Shown: positions 33,793 through 42,283 of the stretch, one piece after another | Position numbering within the stretch: position 1 is the stretch's first letter | Layout of the letters: every line of letters begins with the position of its first letter | From: an uncultured Clostridia bacterium | GTDB taxonomy: Bacteria > Bacillota > Clostridia > Christensenellales > Aristaeellaceae | Length of the DNA: 62,533 bases | Assembly: GCA_934647235.1 (NCBI GenBank) | Contig: CAKUFG010000014.1 | Coordinates: 1 to 62,533 of the forward strand | Direction: 5' to 3' | Translations under genes and position numbers: made by a program | Notes under the pieces: generated by a model | The model's input: only the letters and a program-made list of their open reading frames with translations | The model's database searches: none | Told to the model about the DNA's origin: nothing

Positions 33793-33834
33793 ATAGATGA
33801 AATCCCGCTCATATCATATGGAGGAATCACCTGG

Positions 33835-34311
33835 ATGTATCAGCAAAAAGATTATGATGAAAATCGCCGGCAGCTGCACGATCGGTCGCTGGCTGTTGGC
33901 CTGCCCATGGCGGCGCTGCTGGCGCTGTCGGTTGTATCCTTTCTGGTTCGCTGGCCCGAGGGCGTTACCATGGCGCTGTGCTTTCTCACCTGCGCGCTGG
34001 GCATCTTTGGCTATACCATGCTGATTTCCCCCGTGCGCGCCTATGGGCAGCACATTGCGCACGCGCTGACGGGCCGCACCCGGCAGACGCGCGGCGTGTT
34101 TGTCGGCATGGAGGAGGGCAGCGTCAGCCGTGAAAACGTGGATTTTTACCCCATCACCCTCAATGTAGGCGATCAGGGCCGCGAGGAGGACGACCGGCTG
34201 TTCTATCTGGACGCTAATCTGCCCCGGCCCAACTGGCAGGCGGGCGAAACGCTGCTGATTACCTCCTATGATAACCGCGTAACCGATTGGCAGCGCGCAG
34301 CGGCGCAATAA
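33835..34311 (+). CDS. Small two-helix membrane protein, function unknown
   Basis: A 158-residue protein starting at MYQQKDYDENRR after GGAGGAATCACC. Upstream in-frame codons precede the promoter and are not used. Two adjacent membrane helices (about residues 20-62) are followed by a soluble domain with FVGMEEGSVSRENVDFYPI and LLITSYDNRVTDW. I do not recognise the family. It lies 18 bases before the Usp-like gene. Confidence 0.7.
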   Translation: MYQQKDYDENRRQLHDRSLAVGLPMAALLALSVVSFLVRWPEGVTMALCFLTCALGIFGYTMLISPVRAYGQHIAHALTGRTRQTRGVFVGMEEGSVSRENVDFYPITLNVGDQGREEDDRLFYLDANLPRPNWQAGETLLITSYDNRVTDWQRAAAQ

Positions 34312-34329
34312 CAGGCAGGATGGTGAAGC

Positions 34330-34695
34330 ATGGAAACAGTGCTGGTATGCGTAACGGTGCAGAAGGAGTGCGAGCGGCTGATCCTGGCCGGCCGGCGGTT
34401 TGCCGAGGCGGAGGGCCTGCCCCTGCACGTGCTGCATGTGATGGATGAGGGCCGGCAGGCGGGCTTTGATCCCGCCGCGCAGGAGGTGCTGAACCACCTG
34501 TACGCCCTCTCGCGCGATGCGCACGCTGAAATGACCATTCTGCGCGCGCAGAACGTGCAGCAGACCATTGCGGATTACGCCCGCAAAAACGGCGCGGTTT
34601 GCGTCATCGTCGGCAGTGATAAGCAGGGCGAATGGGCCATGGCCGAGGCGCTGCGCGAGCTGCTGGACGACAGCATTACCGTGATGAAGGCGTAA
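34330..34695 (+). CDS. Universal-stress-protein-like small protein
   Basis: A 121-residue alpha/beta protein with the Usp fold: VLVCVTVQKECERLILAGRR opening, PLHVLHVMDEG strand, QTIADYARKNGAVCVIVGSD near the nucleotide loop. The pattern is closest to the short Usp module of KdpD-type sensors, here standing alone. Role unknown, possibly nucleotide binding. It pairs with the preceding membrane protein gene. Confidence 0.65.
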   Translation: METVLVCVTVQKECERLILAGRRFAEAEGLPLHVLHVMDEGRQAGFDPAAQEVLNHLYALSRDAHAEMTILRAQNVQQTIADYARKNGAVCVIVGSDKQGEWAMAEALRELLDDSITVMKA

Positions 34696-34719
34696 AGCAA
34701 AGCGCTGTCTGCATGAAAA

Positions 34720-34770
34720 AACAGCCAGGAACGCGGCGAAGCTGCCTGCGTACCGGGCTGTTTTTTGTAT
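34720..34770 (+). terminator. Terminator after the Usp-like gene
   Basis: AACAGCC and GGGCTGTT flank a structured 30-base loop and are followed by TTTTTTG. Confidence 0.55.
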
Positions 34771-34782
34771 ATGAACCGCGCG

Positions 34783-35844
34783 TTATTTTTCAGTTACAAA
34801 CTTCTCCATTACATACCCATGCATGCCGTTGGCCTCGATCTCATACCAACCATTAGCGTGGGACAAAATGGTCACCTCTGTGCCGGTGCGCCATTCGGCC
34901 ACCTTGGCGCTGTCGCCCTTGGGCGTGTTGCGCACGTTGACGGTAGTTCCGCCGCCCGTGTTGCCCTTATAGCAGAGCACGCCCTGGGCAGTGCTTTCGC
35001 TGTCGCCGTAGAATTTCAAGCATGCGGTTTTGATATACCCTACCGTGCCCTTATAATTGATGCGGGTATAGCCATTGCCGATGGCCAGCACGGACACGAT
35101 GGTGCCCGCCTTACAGTTCTTTAGCAGCGTGCCCTTGGACGAGGCCGTCTGACGCAGCGAAGCCTTGCCGGTGCGCGGAGCGTAGATGGTGGCAAGCTTC
35201 TTGTTTTCAGGCACGTTTTCGCTGAACGTCAGGTCGGACGTTGACACGCTGACGGTTTTGCCCTGATACTGAATCTTGGAAGATGTGCGTCCCAGCTCCA
35301 CAATGCCAACGGACGTACCGCCCTCGTTGGCCTGTGTATCGGTCTGAGCGGAGCTCTGTGATTGTACAGTATTGCTACCATCCTTTCGTTCAGGCTCAGG
35401 ACCAAGGCCGCCACGATAAGCAGCATAAGCAGCATAGTCGCTGTACTTTGTTACATCAAATTCAACGTCGCCCTCTTTGATTTTTTGACTATAATTGGGA
35501 TCTTTTTCATGGACATTGTAAAGGAACCCATCAGATTTTCGTACTTTCGAAGCGCAATCGATTATTTTGACTTGCACCCAGCCACGTTTTTGGACGCCGT
35601 TCTTCATATAGACAATACCTACCCAACCATCATGGGCTGTTCCGCCATATTGTACATATGTTCCAGCGGGAATATTGTCTATAGCATAACGATCTGAACT
35701 TATGGTATTGTATACTACAGCTGCAGCTCCTGTCTTTTTAAAGCAGCGCAATTCAAATTCCTGTTGCGTCTCTGCAAATGCCAATACAGGCTGTATCAGC
35801 AGACATGCCAGGATAAGAAGAACCAAAAGCTTAGAATGCTTCAT
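34783..35844 (-). CDS. Exported multi-SH3 protein
   Basis: A 353-residue secreted protein. The signal peptide ends VLAFAE. An SH3-like region spans about residues 27-97 (IDNIPAGTYVQYG, KRGWVQVKII). A linker rich in Ser, Thr and Gln lies near residues 150-180. Two clearer SH3 domains follow, about 215-275 (LRQTASSKGTLLKNCKAGTIV, GYIKTACL) and 290-350 (VNVRNTPKGDSAKVAEW, WYEIEANGMHGYVMEKFV). No enzyme domain is attached. It is not closely related to the tandem four. GGAGG precedes the ATG. Confidence 0.8.
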   Translation of the reverse strand: MKHSKLLVLLILACLLIQPVLAFAETQQEFELRCFKKTGAAAVVYNTISSDRYAIDNIPAGTYVQYGGTAHDGWVGIVYMKNGVQKRGWVQVKIIDCASKVRKSDGFLYNVHEKDPNYSQKIKEGDVEFDVTKYSDYAAYAAYRGGLGPEPERKDGSNTVQSQSSAQTDTQANEGGTSVGIVELGRTSSKIQYQGKTVSVSTSDLTFSENVPENKKLATIYAPRTGKASLRQTASSKGTLLKNCKAGTIVSVLAIGNGYTRINYKGTVGYIKTACLKFYGDSESTAQGVLCYKGNTGGGTTVNVRNTPKGDSAKVAEWRTGTEVTILSHANGWYEIEANGMHGYVMEKFVTEK

Positions 35845-35902
35845 AATGTGAACCTCCGATCGTCATTGAATTTGAAATAAATTTGCAACACTTCCGTAAT
35901 AT

Positions 35903-35931
35903 ATAATACCACCATTCTCCAATTTTAGCAA
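35903..35931 (-). promoter_or_regulatory. Promoter of the multi-SH3 gene
   Basis: On the minus strand TTGCTA (35926-35931) and TATTAT (35903-35908) are separated by 17 bases. Confidence 0.6.
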
Positions 35932-36006
35932 GCATTGCAATTGTAAATTATGCTATTCTGCGATTGCACATTGAACAGGCCGGACGGCAAAAATTCGTGC
36001 GGCGGA

Positions 36007-36035
36007 TTGACTTGCGCGGCTTTTTTCTATATCAT
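36007..36035 (+). promoter_or_regulatory. Promoter of the NAD kinase gene
   Basis: TTGACT at 36007-36012 and TATCAT at 36030-36035 with a 17-base spacer. The start codon at 36084 has only a weak ribosome-binding site. Confidence 0.55.
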
Positions 36036-36083
36036 GAATGCAGCGCGCCGCGTGCGCGCACCCTATGAATATCGAGGCGCTGT

Positions 36084-36887
36084 ATGAAGTTTTTGCTGTA
36101 TCCCAATCGTTCCAATCCTGCCGCGCTGACTCTGTGCGAGCGCGCCGGGCATTTTTTGCGTCAGAATGGGCACACGGTGCTGCTGGCTGCGGGTGCCGAG
36201 GGCGCGGACATGCTGCTGGTGTTCGGCGGCGACGGCACGCTGCTGCGCGCCGTGCACGAGCTGCATGCGGCCTGCCCGGTGTGGTGCGTCAATTGCGGGC
36301 ACCTGGGGTATCTGACGGATTGCGAGCTTGCCCAGGCGGAGGCGGTGCTGCCCCGGCTGCTGGCTGGCGATTATCACCTGGAAAAGCGCATGCTGATGCG
36401 CGGCGCGCTCAACGATCAGCCGGAGTTTACCGCGCTGAACGAGATGGTGCTGCACCGCGGGGCTTATCAGCACGCGCTGTATCTGCATTTATATGTAAAC
36501 GATCAGCTGGCCATGCGTCTGCATGGGGATGGGCTGATCGTCAGCACGCCCACCGGCTCGACGGCGTACAATCTATCGGCAGGTGGGCCGGTGCTGATGC
36601 CCGAGGCGCGGCTGCTGGCCGTTACGCCCATTTGCGCGCACGCGCCCTCCGGCGTGCCGATGGTGGTATCGGCGCAGGATACGGTGCGCGTGCAGTGGCT
36701 GCCCGCCTACGACGCGGAGGAGCCGGACATGCCCTACCTGGTGGTGGACGGCCTGCGCCGTGAGCCGCTGCGCCCGCGCGACAGCGTGACGCTGCGCTGC
36801 GGCACGCAGAGCGTTTTGCTGGTGCGCACGGGCGACGAGACCTTTTGCCAGCGCCTGCAGGGCAAGCTGCGCATGAGCGGGGAGTAA
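36084..36887 (+). CDS. nadK: NAD kinase
   Basis: A 267-residue cytoplasmic enzyme that phosphorylates NAD to NADP. LVFGGDGTLLRAVHEL holds the GGDG motif, VNCGHLGYLTD is the NxGxLGFL equivalent, NEMVLHRG is the conserved Asn-Glu segment, and DGLIVSTPTGSTAYNLSAGG is the family signature. Length is normal. Single-gene transcript. The ribosome-binding site is weak. Confidence 0.92.
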   Translation: MKFLLYPNRSNPAALTLCERAGHFLRQNGHTVLLAAGAEGADMLLVFGGDGTLLRAVHELHAACPVWCVNCGHLGYLTDCELAQAEAVLPRLLAGDYHLEKRMLMRGALNDQPEFTALNEMVLHRGAYQHALYLHLYVNDQLAMRLHGDGLIVSTPTGSTAYNLSAGGPVLMPEARLLAVTPICAHAPSGVPMVVSAQDTVRVQWLPAYDAEEPDMPYLVVDGLRREPLRPRDSVTLRCGTQSVLLVRTGDETFCQRLQGKLRMSGE

Positions 36888-36892
36888 GGGAC

Positions 36893-37110
36893 GGGGACGT
36901 TACTTTCTTCCGTCATAGCGCCGCCGCAGGCGGCTGAGGGCGCGCAATTTTGCAAATTGCCGCCCGAAACCCGCGCTTGCCGTAAGGCAGCAGCGCGGGG
37001 CGTACAAGGAAAGTAACAAAGAACCGGTGCGTGACGCAAAAGTCAATTGGATGAAAATTAGAAGGCGGCATTGCCGCTCCCAGGACGAGACGCGGAGAGA
37101 ATAGCGTTAG
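36893..37110. repeat. Composite intergenic repeat, copy B
   Basis: Outer arms GTTACTTTCTT (36898-36908) and GAAAGTAAC (about 37009-37017) enclose about 100 bases of hairpins with GCCGCCGCAGGCGGC and GCAATTTGC-like stems. The GTGACG-AAAGTCAATTGGAT block follows. The same enclosed insert, inverted, occurs in copy E. Confidence 0.7.
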
Positions 37111-37143
37111 TCATAGCAAAGCTTAATGAAACCCAAGCATAAG

Positions 37144-37180
37144 AAAAACCCCCGATTTCGTACTGAAATGGGGGCTTTTT
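37144..37180 (-). terminator. Terminator of the tRNA pair
   Basis: CCCCC, ATTTC, GAAAT and GGGGG pair around GTACT, with T runs on the minus strand side. Confidence 0.7.
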
Positions 37181-37189
37181 TGGACAATT

Positions 37190-37266
37190 TGGTCGAGGTG
37201 ACAGGATTTGAACCTGCGACCTTTTGGTCCCGAACCAAACGCGCTACCAAACTGCGCTACACCTCG
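37190..37266 (-). tRNA. tRNA-Pro(CGG)
   Basis: A 77-base cloverleaf with CCA encoded. Acceptor CGAGGTG/CACCTCG, anticodon stem TTTGG/CCAAA with loop TTCGGGA, so anticodon CGG reading CCG. TTCAAAT in the T loop is standard. Confidence 0.93.
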
Positions 37267-37274
37267 ATAAAAAA

Positions 37275-37350
37275 TGGAGCCGATAAAGGGACTCGAACCC
37301 TTGACCTGATGATTACGAATCAGCCGCTCTACCAACTGAGCTATATCGGC
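37275..37350 (-). tRNA. tRNA-Thr(CGT)
   Basis: A 76-base cloverleaf with CCA encoded. Acceptor GCCGATA-like arm, D arm TAGCTCAGTTGG, anticodon loop TTCGTAA giving CGT, which reads ACG. One C-T mismatch appears in the anticodon stem. It lies 8 bases upstream of tRNA-Pro in transcription order. Confidence 0.93.
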
Positions 37351-37390
37351 ATCCAAGCTGATGAGGCATGCTGCTTCATCAGCATTTATT

Positions 37391-37419
37391 AGTTTATCAC
37401 AGGCGATGAAAAAAGTCAA
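37391..37419 (-). promoter_or_regulatory. Promoter of the tRNA pair
   Basis: On the minus strand TTGACT (37414-37419) and TAAACT (37391-37396) are 17 bases apart, just upstream of tRNA-Thr. Confidence 0.65.
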
Positions 37420-37451
37420 TGCAAAATTGCCTTATTTAGGATGTCTGGCGC

Positions 37452-37495
37452 AAAAAAGCGCCGGGAAGGCGAAGCGTGTCCGCTTTTCCCGGCGC
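37452..37495 (-). terminator. Terminator after the Gfo/Idh/MocA gene
   Basis: GCGCCGGGAA (37458-37467) pairs with TTCCCGGCGC (37486-37495). TTTTTTG follows on the minus strand. Confidence 0.75.
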
Positions 37496-37505
37496 AACGG
37501 CGGCT

Positions 37506-38558
37506 TTACAGCACCACTTCGCGGTGGGCGGCGGCGGAATCATAGATCGCCTGCATCAGCTGCGCGGTGACGGCCACGGTTTCCACCTTGCTGGGCATGG
37601 GCGTGCCATGCTGCACATAATCCACAAAGGCGTTGATTTCGTTGGCGAACATATCGGTCATTTCAAAATCGGGGGTGTAATTGACCAGCGCGCCGTACTC
37701 GGCGGTATACAGGGTGAACTTGCCGCCGTACTGCAGGCGAATGCCCGCCTTGTCGCCCATGAAATCGATGTAGCATTCCTTTTCGTCAATGTTCTGCGCC
37801 CAGGCGCCGTTCAGGGTGATGACGGGACCCTCGGTGCGCACCAGGCCGGTGACGGATTCCTCCACGTCGAACACGCCGTCCAGCTTGGGCGGGCCGGCCC
37901 ACATCTTGCGGTAGGTATAGCCCTTGATGTCGCGGCCCAGCTTGCTGAAGGTTTCGCCGCTGACGGTAACAGCCTTGGGGTCGCCGCAGCAGTACATCAC
38001 GATATCCAGATAATGCACGCCCCAGTCGATCAGCACGCCGCCGCCGGCGATTTCCTTGGTGGTAAACGCGCCGCCCAGCCCCGGAATGCTGCGGTGCTGG
38101 CGGAAGCTGACGTATACATGGTGCACCGTGCCCAGGCGGCCCTCGTCGATATATTGCTTGATCTTGCGCACGCTGTCGTTAAAGCGGTTGACCACGCCGA
38201 TGACCAGGATCTTGCCCGTTTCGCGCTGAGCCTGCACCATCTGCTCCACCTCGGCATAGGTGCGGGCGGCGGGCTTTTCGCACAGCACGTTTTTGCCAGC
38301 GCGCAGCGCGTCAATGGTGATCACGGGATGCATCTGGTTGGGGGTGCACACCGAGATAGCGTCAATTTCCGGATCGTTGATAACGTCGTGATAATCCGTC
38401 ACGGCAGCGCCGCAGCCATATTTTTCAACGGCCGCCTGTGCGCGCTCCGGAATGATGTCGCAAAAATACTTGATCTCCACATCCGCATTTTTCATATAGG
38501 AGGGGATGTGCGCCGCGTTGGCAATGGTGCCGCAGCCGATAACGCCTACCTTGATCAT
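37506..38558 (-). CDS. Gfo/Idh/MocA family oxidoreductase
   Basis: A 350-residue NAD(P)-dependent sugar dehydrogenase-like protein. The start at MIKVGVIGCGTIANAAHIP follows AAAGGAG; earlier codons lie in the promoter region. The Rossmann motif GCGTIA is at residues 8-13, the catalytic EKP motif is in NVLCEKPAARTYAE, and GGGVLIDWGVHYLDIVMYCCG carries the conserved Asp and His. Probably oxidises or reduces a sugar or cyclitol in the cytoplasm. It is divergent from the sugar ABC transporter and may process its substrate. Confidence 0.88.
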   Translation of the reverse strand: MIKVGVIGCGTIANAAHIPSYMKNADVEIKYFCDIIPERAQAAVEKYGCGAAVTDYHDVINDPEIDAISVCTPNQMHPVITIDALRAGKNVLCEKPAARTYAEVEQMVQAQRETGKILVIGVVNRFNDSVRKIKQYIDEGRLGTVHHVYVSFRQHRSIPGLGGAFTTKEIAGGGVLIDWGVHYLDIVMYCCGDPKAVTVSGETFSKLGRDIKGYTYRKMWAGPPKLDGVFDVEESVTGLVRTEGPVITLNGAWAQNIDEKECYIDFMGDKAGIRLQYGGKFTLYTAEYGALVNYTPDFEMTDMFANEINAFVDYVQHGTPMPSKVETVAVTAQLMQAIYDSAAAHREVVL

Positions 38559-38817
38559 GGAAAAGCTCCTTTCATTTGTGCCGCGCTTGGCCGGCAGGTT
38601 GGATAAAATGATTTTAGCATATCCTGTGGATGAAAACAAGATGCGGGACGGAGATGGTTATATAATTGATCGGCATTGCATATAATCTGACGGAAAATCC
38701 ATTACAAGAAATAAAGATACATGATGTACAATATACCTTATTTATCATCACAAACAACTCAGGAATTATATTTGTTATTTAAGATGTATAAAATATATAT
38801 AAATATGGACAAATATA

Positions 38818-38846
38818 TTGACATCAAGAGGAAACATATGTTATAT
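38818..38846 (+). promoter_or_regulatory. Promoter of the ABC transporter operon
   Basis: TTGACA at 38818-38823 and TTATAT at 38841-38846 with a 17-base spacer, after a very A/T-rich stretch (38690-38815) unlike the rest of the region. Confidence 0.65.
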
Positions 38847-38891
38847 TGAATTCCAGAAAGCGAAGGCGGACGGATGCTTCGCTACAATATT

Positions 38892-38912
38892 AAATGGAAT
38901 CCGATTCCATTT
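38892..38912. promoter_or_regulatory. Perfect palindrome in the transporter leader (candidate operator)
   Basis: AAATGGAAT at 38892-38900 and ATTCCATTT at 38904-38912 are perfect inverted repeats around CCG. The site lies between the promoter and the ribosome-binding site, where a repressor would block transcription. Confidence 0.5.
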
Positions 38913-38937
38913 AGAAAACAGTAAGGAGGACTCCCCA

Positions 38938-40245
38938 ATGAAAAAGCTGCTGTCCCTGTTGTTAGCGTTACTCATTCTCATTGGCCTCACCCCCGCGTTG
39001 GCGGATGACGTCATTGAACTGGACATGTACTTTCCCGTTTCGGTTGGCGGCGGTCCCGATGCCTTGATTACCGCGCTGTGCAACCAATTCCATGAGGAGT
39101 ATCCCGGTATCAAGATCAACCCGGTCTATGCCGGCAGCTATGCCGATACGCGAACCAAAGTAATTGCCGCGATTCAGGCCAACAACACGCCGGCTATCGC
39201 ACTGATGTTTTCCATCGACCTGTACCAGCTCTTCTCTATGGGCGTGCTGTATGATTACAACAGCTTCTGCACCACGGAAGAGGATCAGGCGTGGCTCTCC
39301 GGCTTCTATCCGGGCTTTATGGAAAACTCCCGCCTGCCCCAGGCAGACGGCAGCTACCTGACCTACGGCATTCCGTGGCAGCGCTCGACCATCATCATGT
39401 ACTACAACAAGGACGCCTTTACCGAGGTGGGGCTTGATCCCGAAGCGCCGCCCAAGACCTGGCAGGAGCTGGAGGACTATGCCGTTAAGCTGACCAAGAA
39501 GGATGCGGCAGGCAACACCGTGCGCTACGGCGTGCAGATTCCCTCTGACAAGGCCGGCTATGCCTACTGGATGCTGCAGACCTTCACCCTTACCCAGGAC
39601 GGGCAGAATCTGATGAGCGCCGACGGCACTGAAGTGTTCTTCAACCATGAAAAGACGATTAAGGGCCTTGAATTCTGGAAGCACCTGACCGATATCGGCG
39701 CGCAGGCCCCCGGTACGCCCAAGTGGTCCACCACGGTTTCGGACTTCCTGGAGGGCAAGGTAGCCATCATGTATCATACCACGGGCAACCTGACAAACGT
39801 CAAAAAGAACGCGACCTTCAGCTTCGGCACCAGCCGCCTGGCGGCGGGTACCTCCTATGGCTCTCCCACGGGCGGCGGCAACTTCTACCTGTTCAAGGGC
39901 GTACCCGAGGAGCAGACCAAGGCAGCGTTTACCTTCATCAAATGGATGACGGGCGATCCCGAGCGCGTGGCGCAGTGGTCCATCGATACCGGCTATGTCG
40001 CTACCCGCCCCGAAGCGTATGAAACCCAGCGCATGATTGATTACGCCGCTTCTTTCCCCTCCGCGTTGACTGCCCGCGATCAGCTGGAATATGCTTATGC
40101 CGAATTCTCTGTGTATGACCAGGGCAATGTACAGGATATTCTGGATACCGCCATTGAGGAAGTGATGACAGGCCGCAAGGACGCCGCCTCCGCCATGAAG
40201 GAGGCGCAGGATGCCGCAGACGCCATCCTGAGCGACTATCGCTAA
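38938..40245 (+). CDS. ABC sugar transporter, extracellular solute-binding protein
   Basis: A 435-residue secreted binding protein (family 1). The start at MKKLLSLLLALLILIGLTPA follows AAGGAGG. The signal peptide ends LTPALA. IELDMYFPVSVGGGPDALITAL, FHEEYPGIKINPVYAGSY and YGIPWQRSTIIMYYNKDAF are typical of glycerol-3-phosphate/oligosaccharide binding proteins (UgpB/MalE class). It lacks a lipobox cysteine, which is unusual for a Gram-positive binding protein. The ligand is unknown; the divergent MocA-type enzyme suggests a sugar or polyol. Confidence 0.88.
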   Translation: MKKLLSLLLALLILIGLTPALADDVIELDMYFPVSVGGGPDALITALCNQFHEEYPGIKINPVYAGSYADTRTKVIAAIQANNTPAIALMFSIDLYQLFSMGVLYDYNSFCTTEEDQAWLSGFYPGFMENSRLPQADGSYLTYGIPWQRSTIIMYYNKDAFTEVGLDPEAPPKTWQELEDYAVKLTKKDAAGNTVRYGVQIPSDKAGYAYWMLQTFTLTQDGQNLMSADGTEVFFNHEKTIKGLEFWKHLTDIGAQAPGTPKWSTTVSDFLEGKVAIMYHTTGNLTNVKKNATFSFGTSRLAAGTSYGSPTGGGNFYLFKGVPEEQTKAAFTFIKWMTGDPERVAQWSIDTGYVATRPEAYETQRMIDYAASFPSALTARDQLEYAYAEFSVYDQGNVQDILDTAIEEVMTGRKDAASAMKEAQDAADAILSDYR

Positions 40246-40316
40246 AAGCATATTACGTCTTACGGGGTCTCCCTGCTTTTGCGGGGAGACCCCGCAGATG
40301 AATAGAGGATGATAGC

Positions 40317-41231
40317 ATGAATCGAGCACAAGCCATTCGGTCCGGCTTATCCAGGGAAGCGCGGAAAATGTGGAAAACAACGCGCCTGGCATGGCTGCTG
40401 CTGCTGCCGTCGCTGATTTTCCTGAGCGTATTCACCTTTTATCCAATTGGGTACAGTGTGTACATGTCGCTGTTCAAAAACAACATGTCCACCTATATGA
40501 CCGGTCCCAAATACATTGGACTGCAGAATTATGTATCCCTGTTTACCAAGGACAAGGTATTTGCCGAGTCCTTCTGGAACAACCTGATCATCGCGCTGGT
40601 TACGGTGCCCATATCGCTGGGCTTAGCCATAGGCATGGCCATTTTTGCCAACAAGGTAAAAATCGGCAAGGGAGCCGTGCGCGTCTCCTTCTTCTATCCC
40701 ACGCTGCTGCCCATGGTAGCGGTGGCCAATATCTGGCTGTTTATCTATACGCCCATGTACGGCCTGCTGGGGTATATCAACCCTAACTGGCATTTCCTGA
40801 CCGATCCGGATACCGTGCTGTGGGCGCTGATTGTGATGCTGATCTGGAAGCAGGCAGGATATGTGATGATTTTCTACATCTCGGGCCTGCAGAATATCAA
40901 CGGCGAATTGTACGAAGCAGCGAATATTGACGGCGCAAACGCGATGCAGATATTCTTCCGTATTACCTGGCCAATGCTTAAGCCCACCACGCTGTATGTG
41001 ATGATTATCACGCTGACCAACGCCTACAAGATGGTGGATCATCTCTACATCATGACCAAGGGCGGCCCCGGAAACGCCTCCAACATGCTGCTGTTCTATG
41101 TATATCAAAAGGCGTTTGATCAGTCCAATATCGGCATGGCCTCGGCTGTAACGGTGGTGCTGGTAGCGGTGCTGCTGGTGGTAACGTGCGTGCAGTTCTT
41201 TACGCAGGATAAGCGCACGTTCTATGCGTAA
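40317..41231 (+). CDS. ABC sugar transporter permease, MalF/UgpA type
   Basis: A 304-residue inner-membrane protein with six helices. LAWLLLLPSLIFLSVFTFYPIGYSVYMS opens it, and the EAA loop is YEAANIDGANAMQIFFRITWPMLKPT. It pairs with the next permease to form the channel. No ATPase gene is present, so a shared MsmX-like ATPase elsewhere is implied. Confidence 0.9.
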   Translation: MNRAQAIRSGLSREARKMWKTTRLAWLLLLPSLIFLSVFTFYPIGYSVYMSLFKNNMSTYMTGPKYIGLQNYVSLFTKDKVFAESFWNNLIIALVTVPISLGLAIGMAIFANKVKIGKGAVRVSFFYPTLLPMVAVANIWLFIYTPMYGLLGYINPNWHFLTDPDTVLWALIVMLIWKQAGYVMIFYISGLQNINGELYEAANIDGANAMQIFFRITWPMLKPTTLYVMIITLTNAYKMVDHLYIMTKGGPGNASNMLLFYVYQKAFDQSNIGMASAVTVVLVAVLLVVTCVQFFTQDKRTFYA

Positions 41232-41243
41232 GGAGGGCTGCGT

Positions 41244-42101
41244 ATGACAACTGTCGCCAAAAAAGAAAAAGCCCGTGCCGCTGCATGGAAAATGACGCCA
41301 GGCAAGCTTCTGGGCTATCTGTTTATGTATCTGTTCGCGCTGCTGTGCCTGATTCCGCTGATTTGGATGGTGCGCACAGCGTTTATTCCGCAGCAGCACG
41401 CGCTGGACATGTTTCATCTGGCGTGGCCGACGCTGAATAATTTTTCCCGCATCTGGAACGCTGCTTCCTGGACAACCTATTATGCGAACACCTTTATCAT
41501 CGTGGGCGGTGTGCTGCTGAGCCAGTTTATCACCATCACCATGGCAGGCTATGCCTTTGCACGGCTGGAGTTCTACGGCAAAAACACGCTGTTTGTGCTG
41601 TTTCTTACGCAGATTATGATTGCTGCCGACGTGCTGATTCTGCCCAACTATCGCACCATTTCCTCCCTGGGCCTGGCCAATACGCTGCTGGGCGCGATGC
41701 TGCCCTTCTTTGCTTCGGCTATGGGAACCTTTCTGATGCGTCAGACCATTAAAACGATTCCCTATGAAATAGAAGAGGCCGCGCGCATAGACGGCTGTTC
41801 GCTGTTCCGGCTGATTATGCAGATTTATCTGCCGCTGCTGGTGCCCTGCTACATTGCGCATGGCCTGATCGCTGCGTCATATCAATGGAACAATTTCCTT
41901 TGGCCGCTGATTGTTATCAATTCCGTTAATAAGCGCCCGCTGACTGTGGGACTGGCCATCTTTGCCATGTCTTATGAAACAGGCGCGCAATGGTCGGATG
42001 TATGCGCAGCCACGTTCCTCACGGTTGCGCCGTTGCTGGTGATCTTCTTCATGTTCCAGAAACGCTTCATCGAGTCCTTTGCCTATAGCGGCATCAAATA
42101 A
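41244..42101 (+). CDS. ABC sugar transporter permease, MalG/UgpE type
   Basis: A 285-residue six-helix permease. The EAA loop is IEEAARIDGCSLFRLIMQIYLPLLVP, followed by the conserved YQWNNFLWPLIVINS. AAGGAGG precedes the ATG, 12 bases after the previous stop. It closes the operon before a terminator. Confidence 0.9.
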   Translation: MTTVAKKEKARAAAWKMTPGKLLGYLFMYLFALLCLIPLIWMVRTAFIPQQHALDMFHLAWPTLNNFSRIWNAASWTTYYANTFIIVGGVLLSQFITITMAGYAFARLEFYGKNTLFVLFLTQIMIAADVLILPNYRTISSLGLANTLLGAMLPFFASAMGTFLMRQTIKTIPYEIEEAARIDGCSLFRLIMQIYLPLLVPCYIAHGLIAASYQWNNFLWPLIVINSVNKRPLTVGLAIFAMSYETGAQWSDVCAATFLTVAPLLVIFFMFQKRFIESFAYSGIK

Positions 42102-42112
42102 AAAGATAATGG

Positions 42113-42155
42113 CAAAAAGGCCGTTTTGCTTTATGCAGGACGGCCTTTTTGTGCA
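42113..42155 (+). terminator. Terminator after the permease operon
   Basis: AAAAAGGCCGT and ACGGCCTTTTT pair around a 17-base loop. Confidence 0.75.
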
Positions 42156-42283
42156 GTCGCCTCTTCAGGGTGAAACGACCGTCCGTCATCGAGCGCGGGT
42201 GGAGCTATGCCCTTCCCGGAAGTGAAAAGTACTGTATTATAGGCAGCGCCACTGTTGACTTCAAATCAGAAGCAGTTGGGTTT

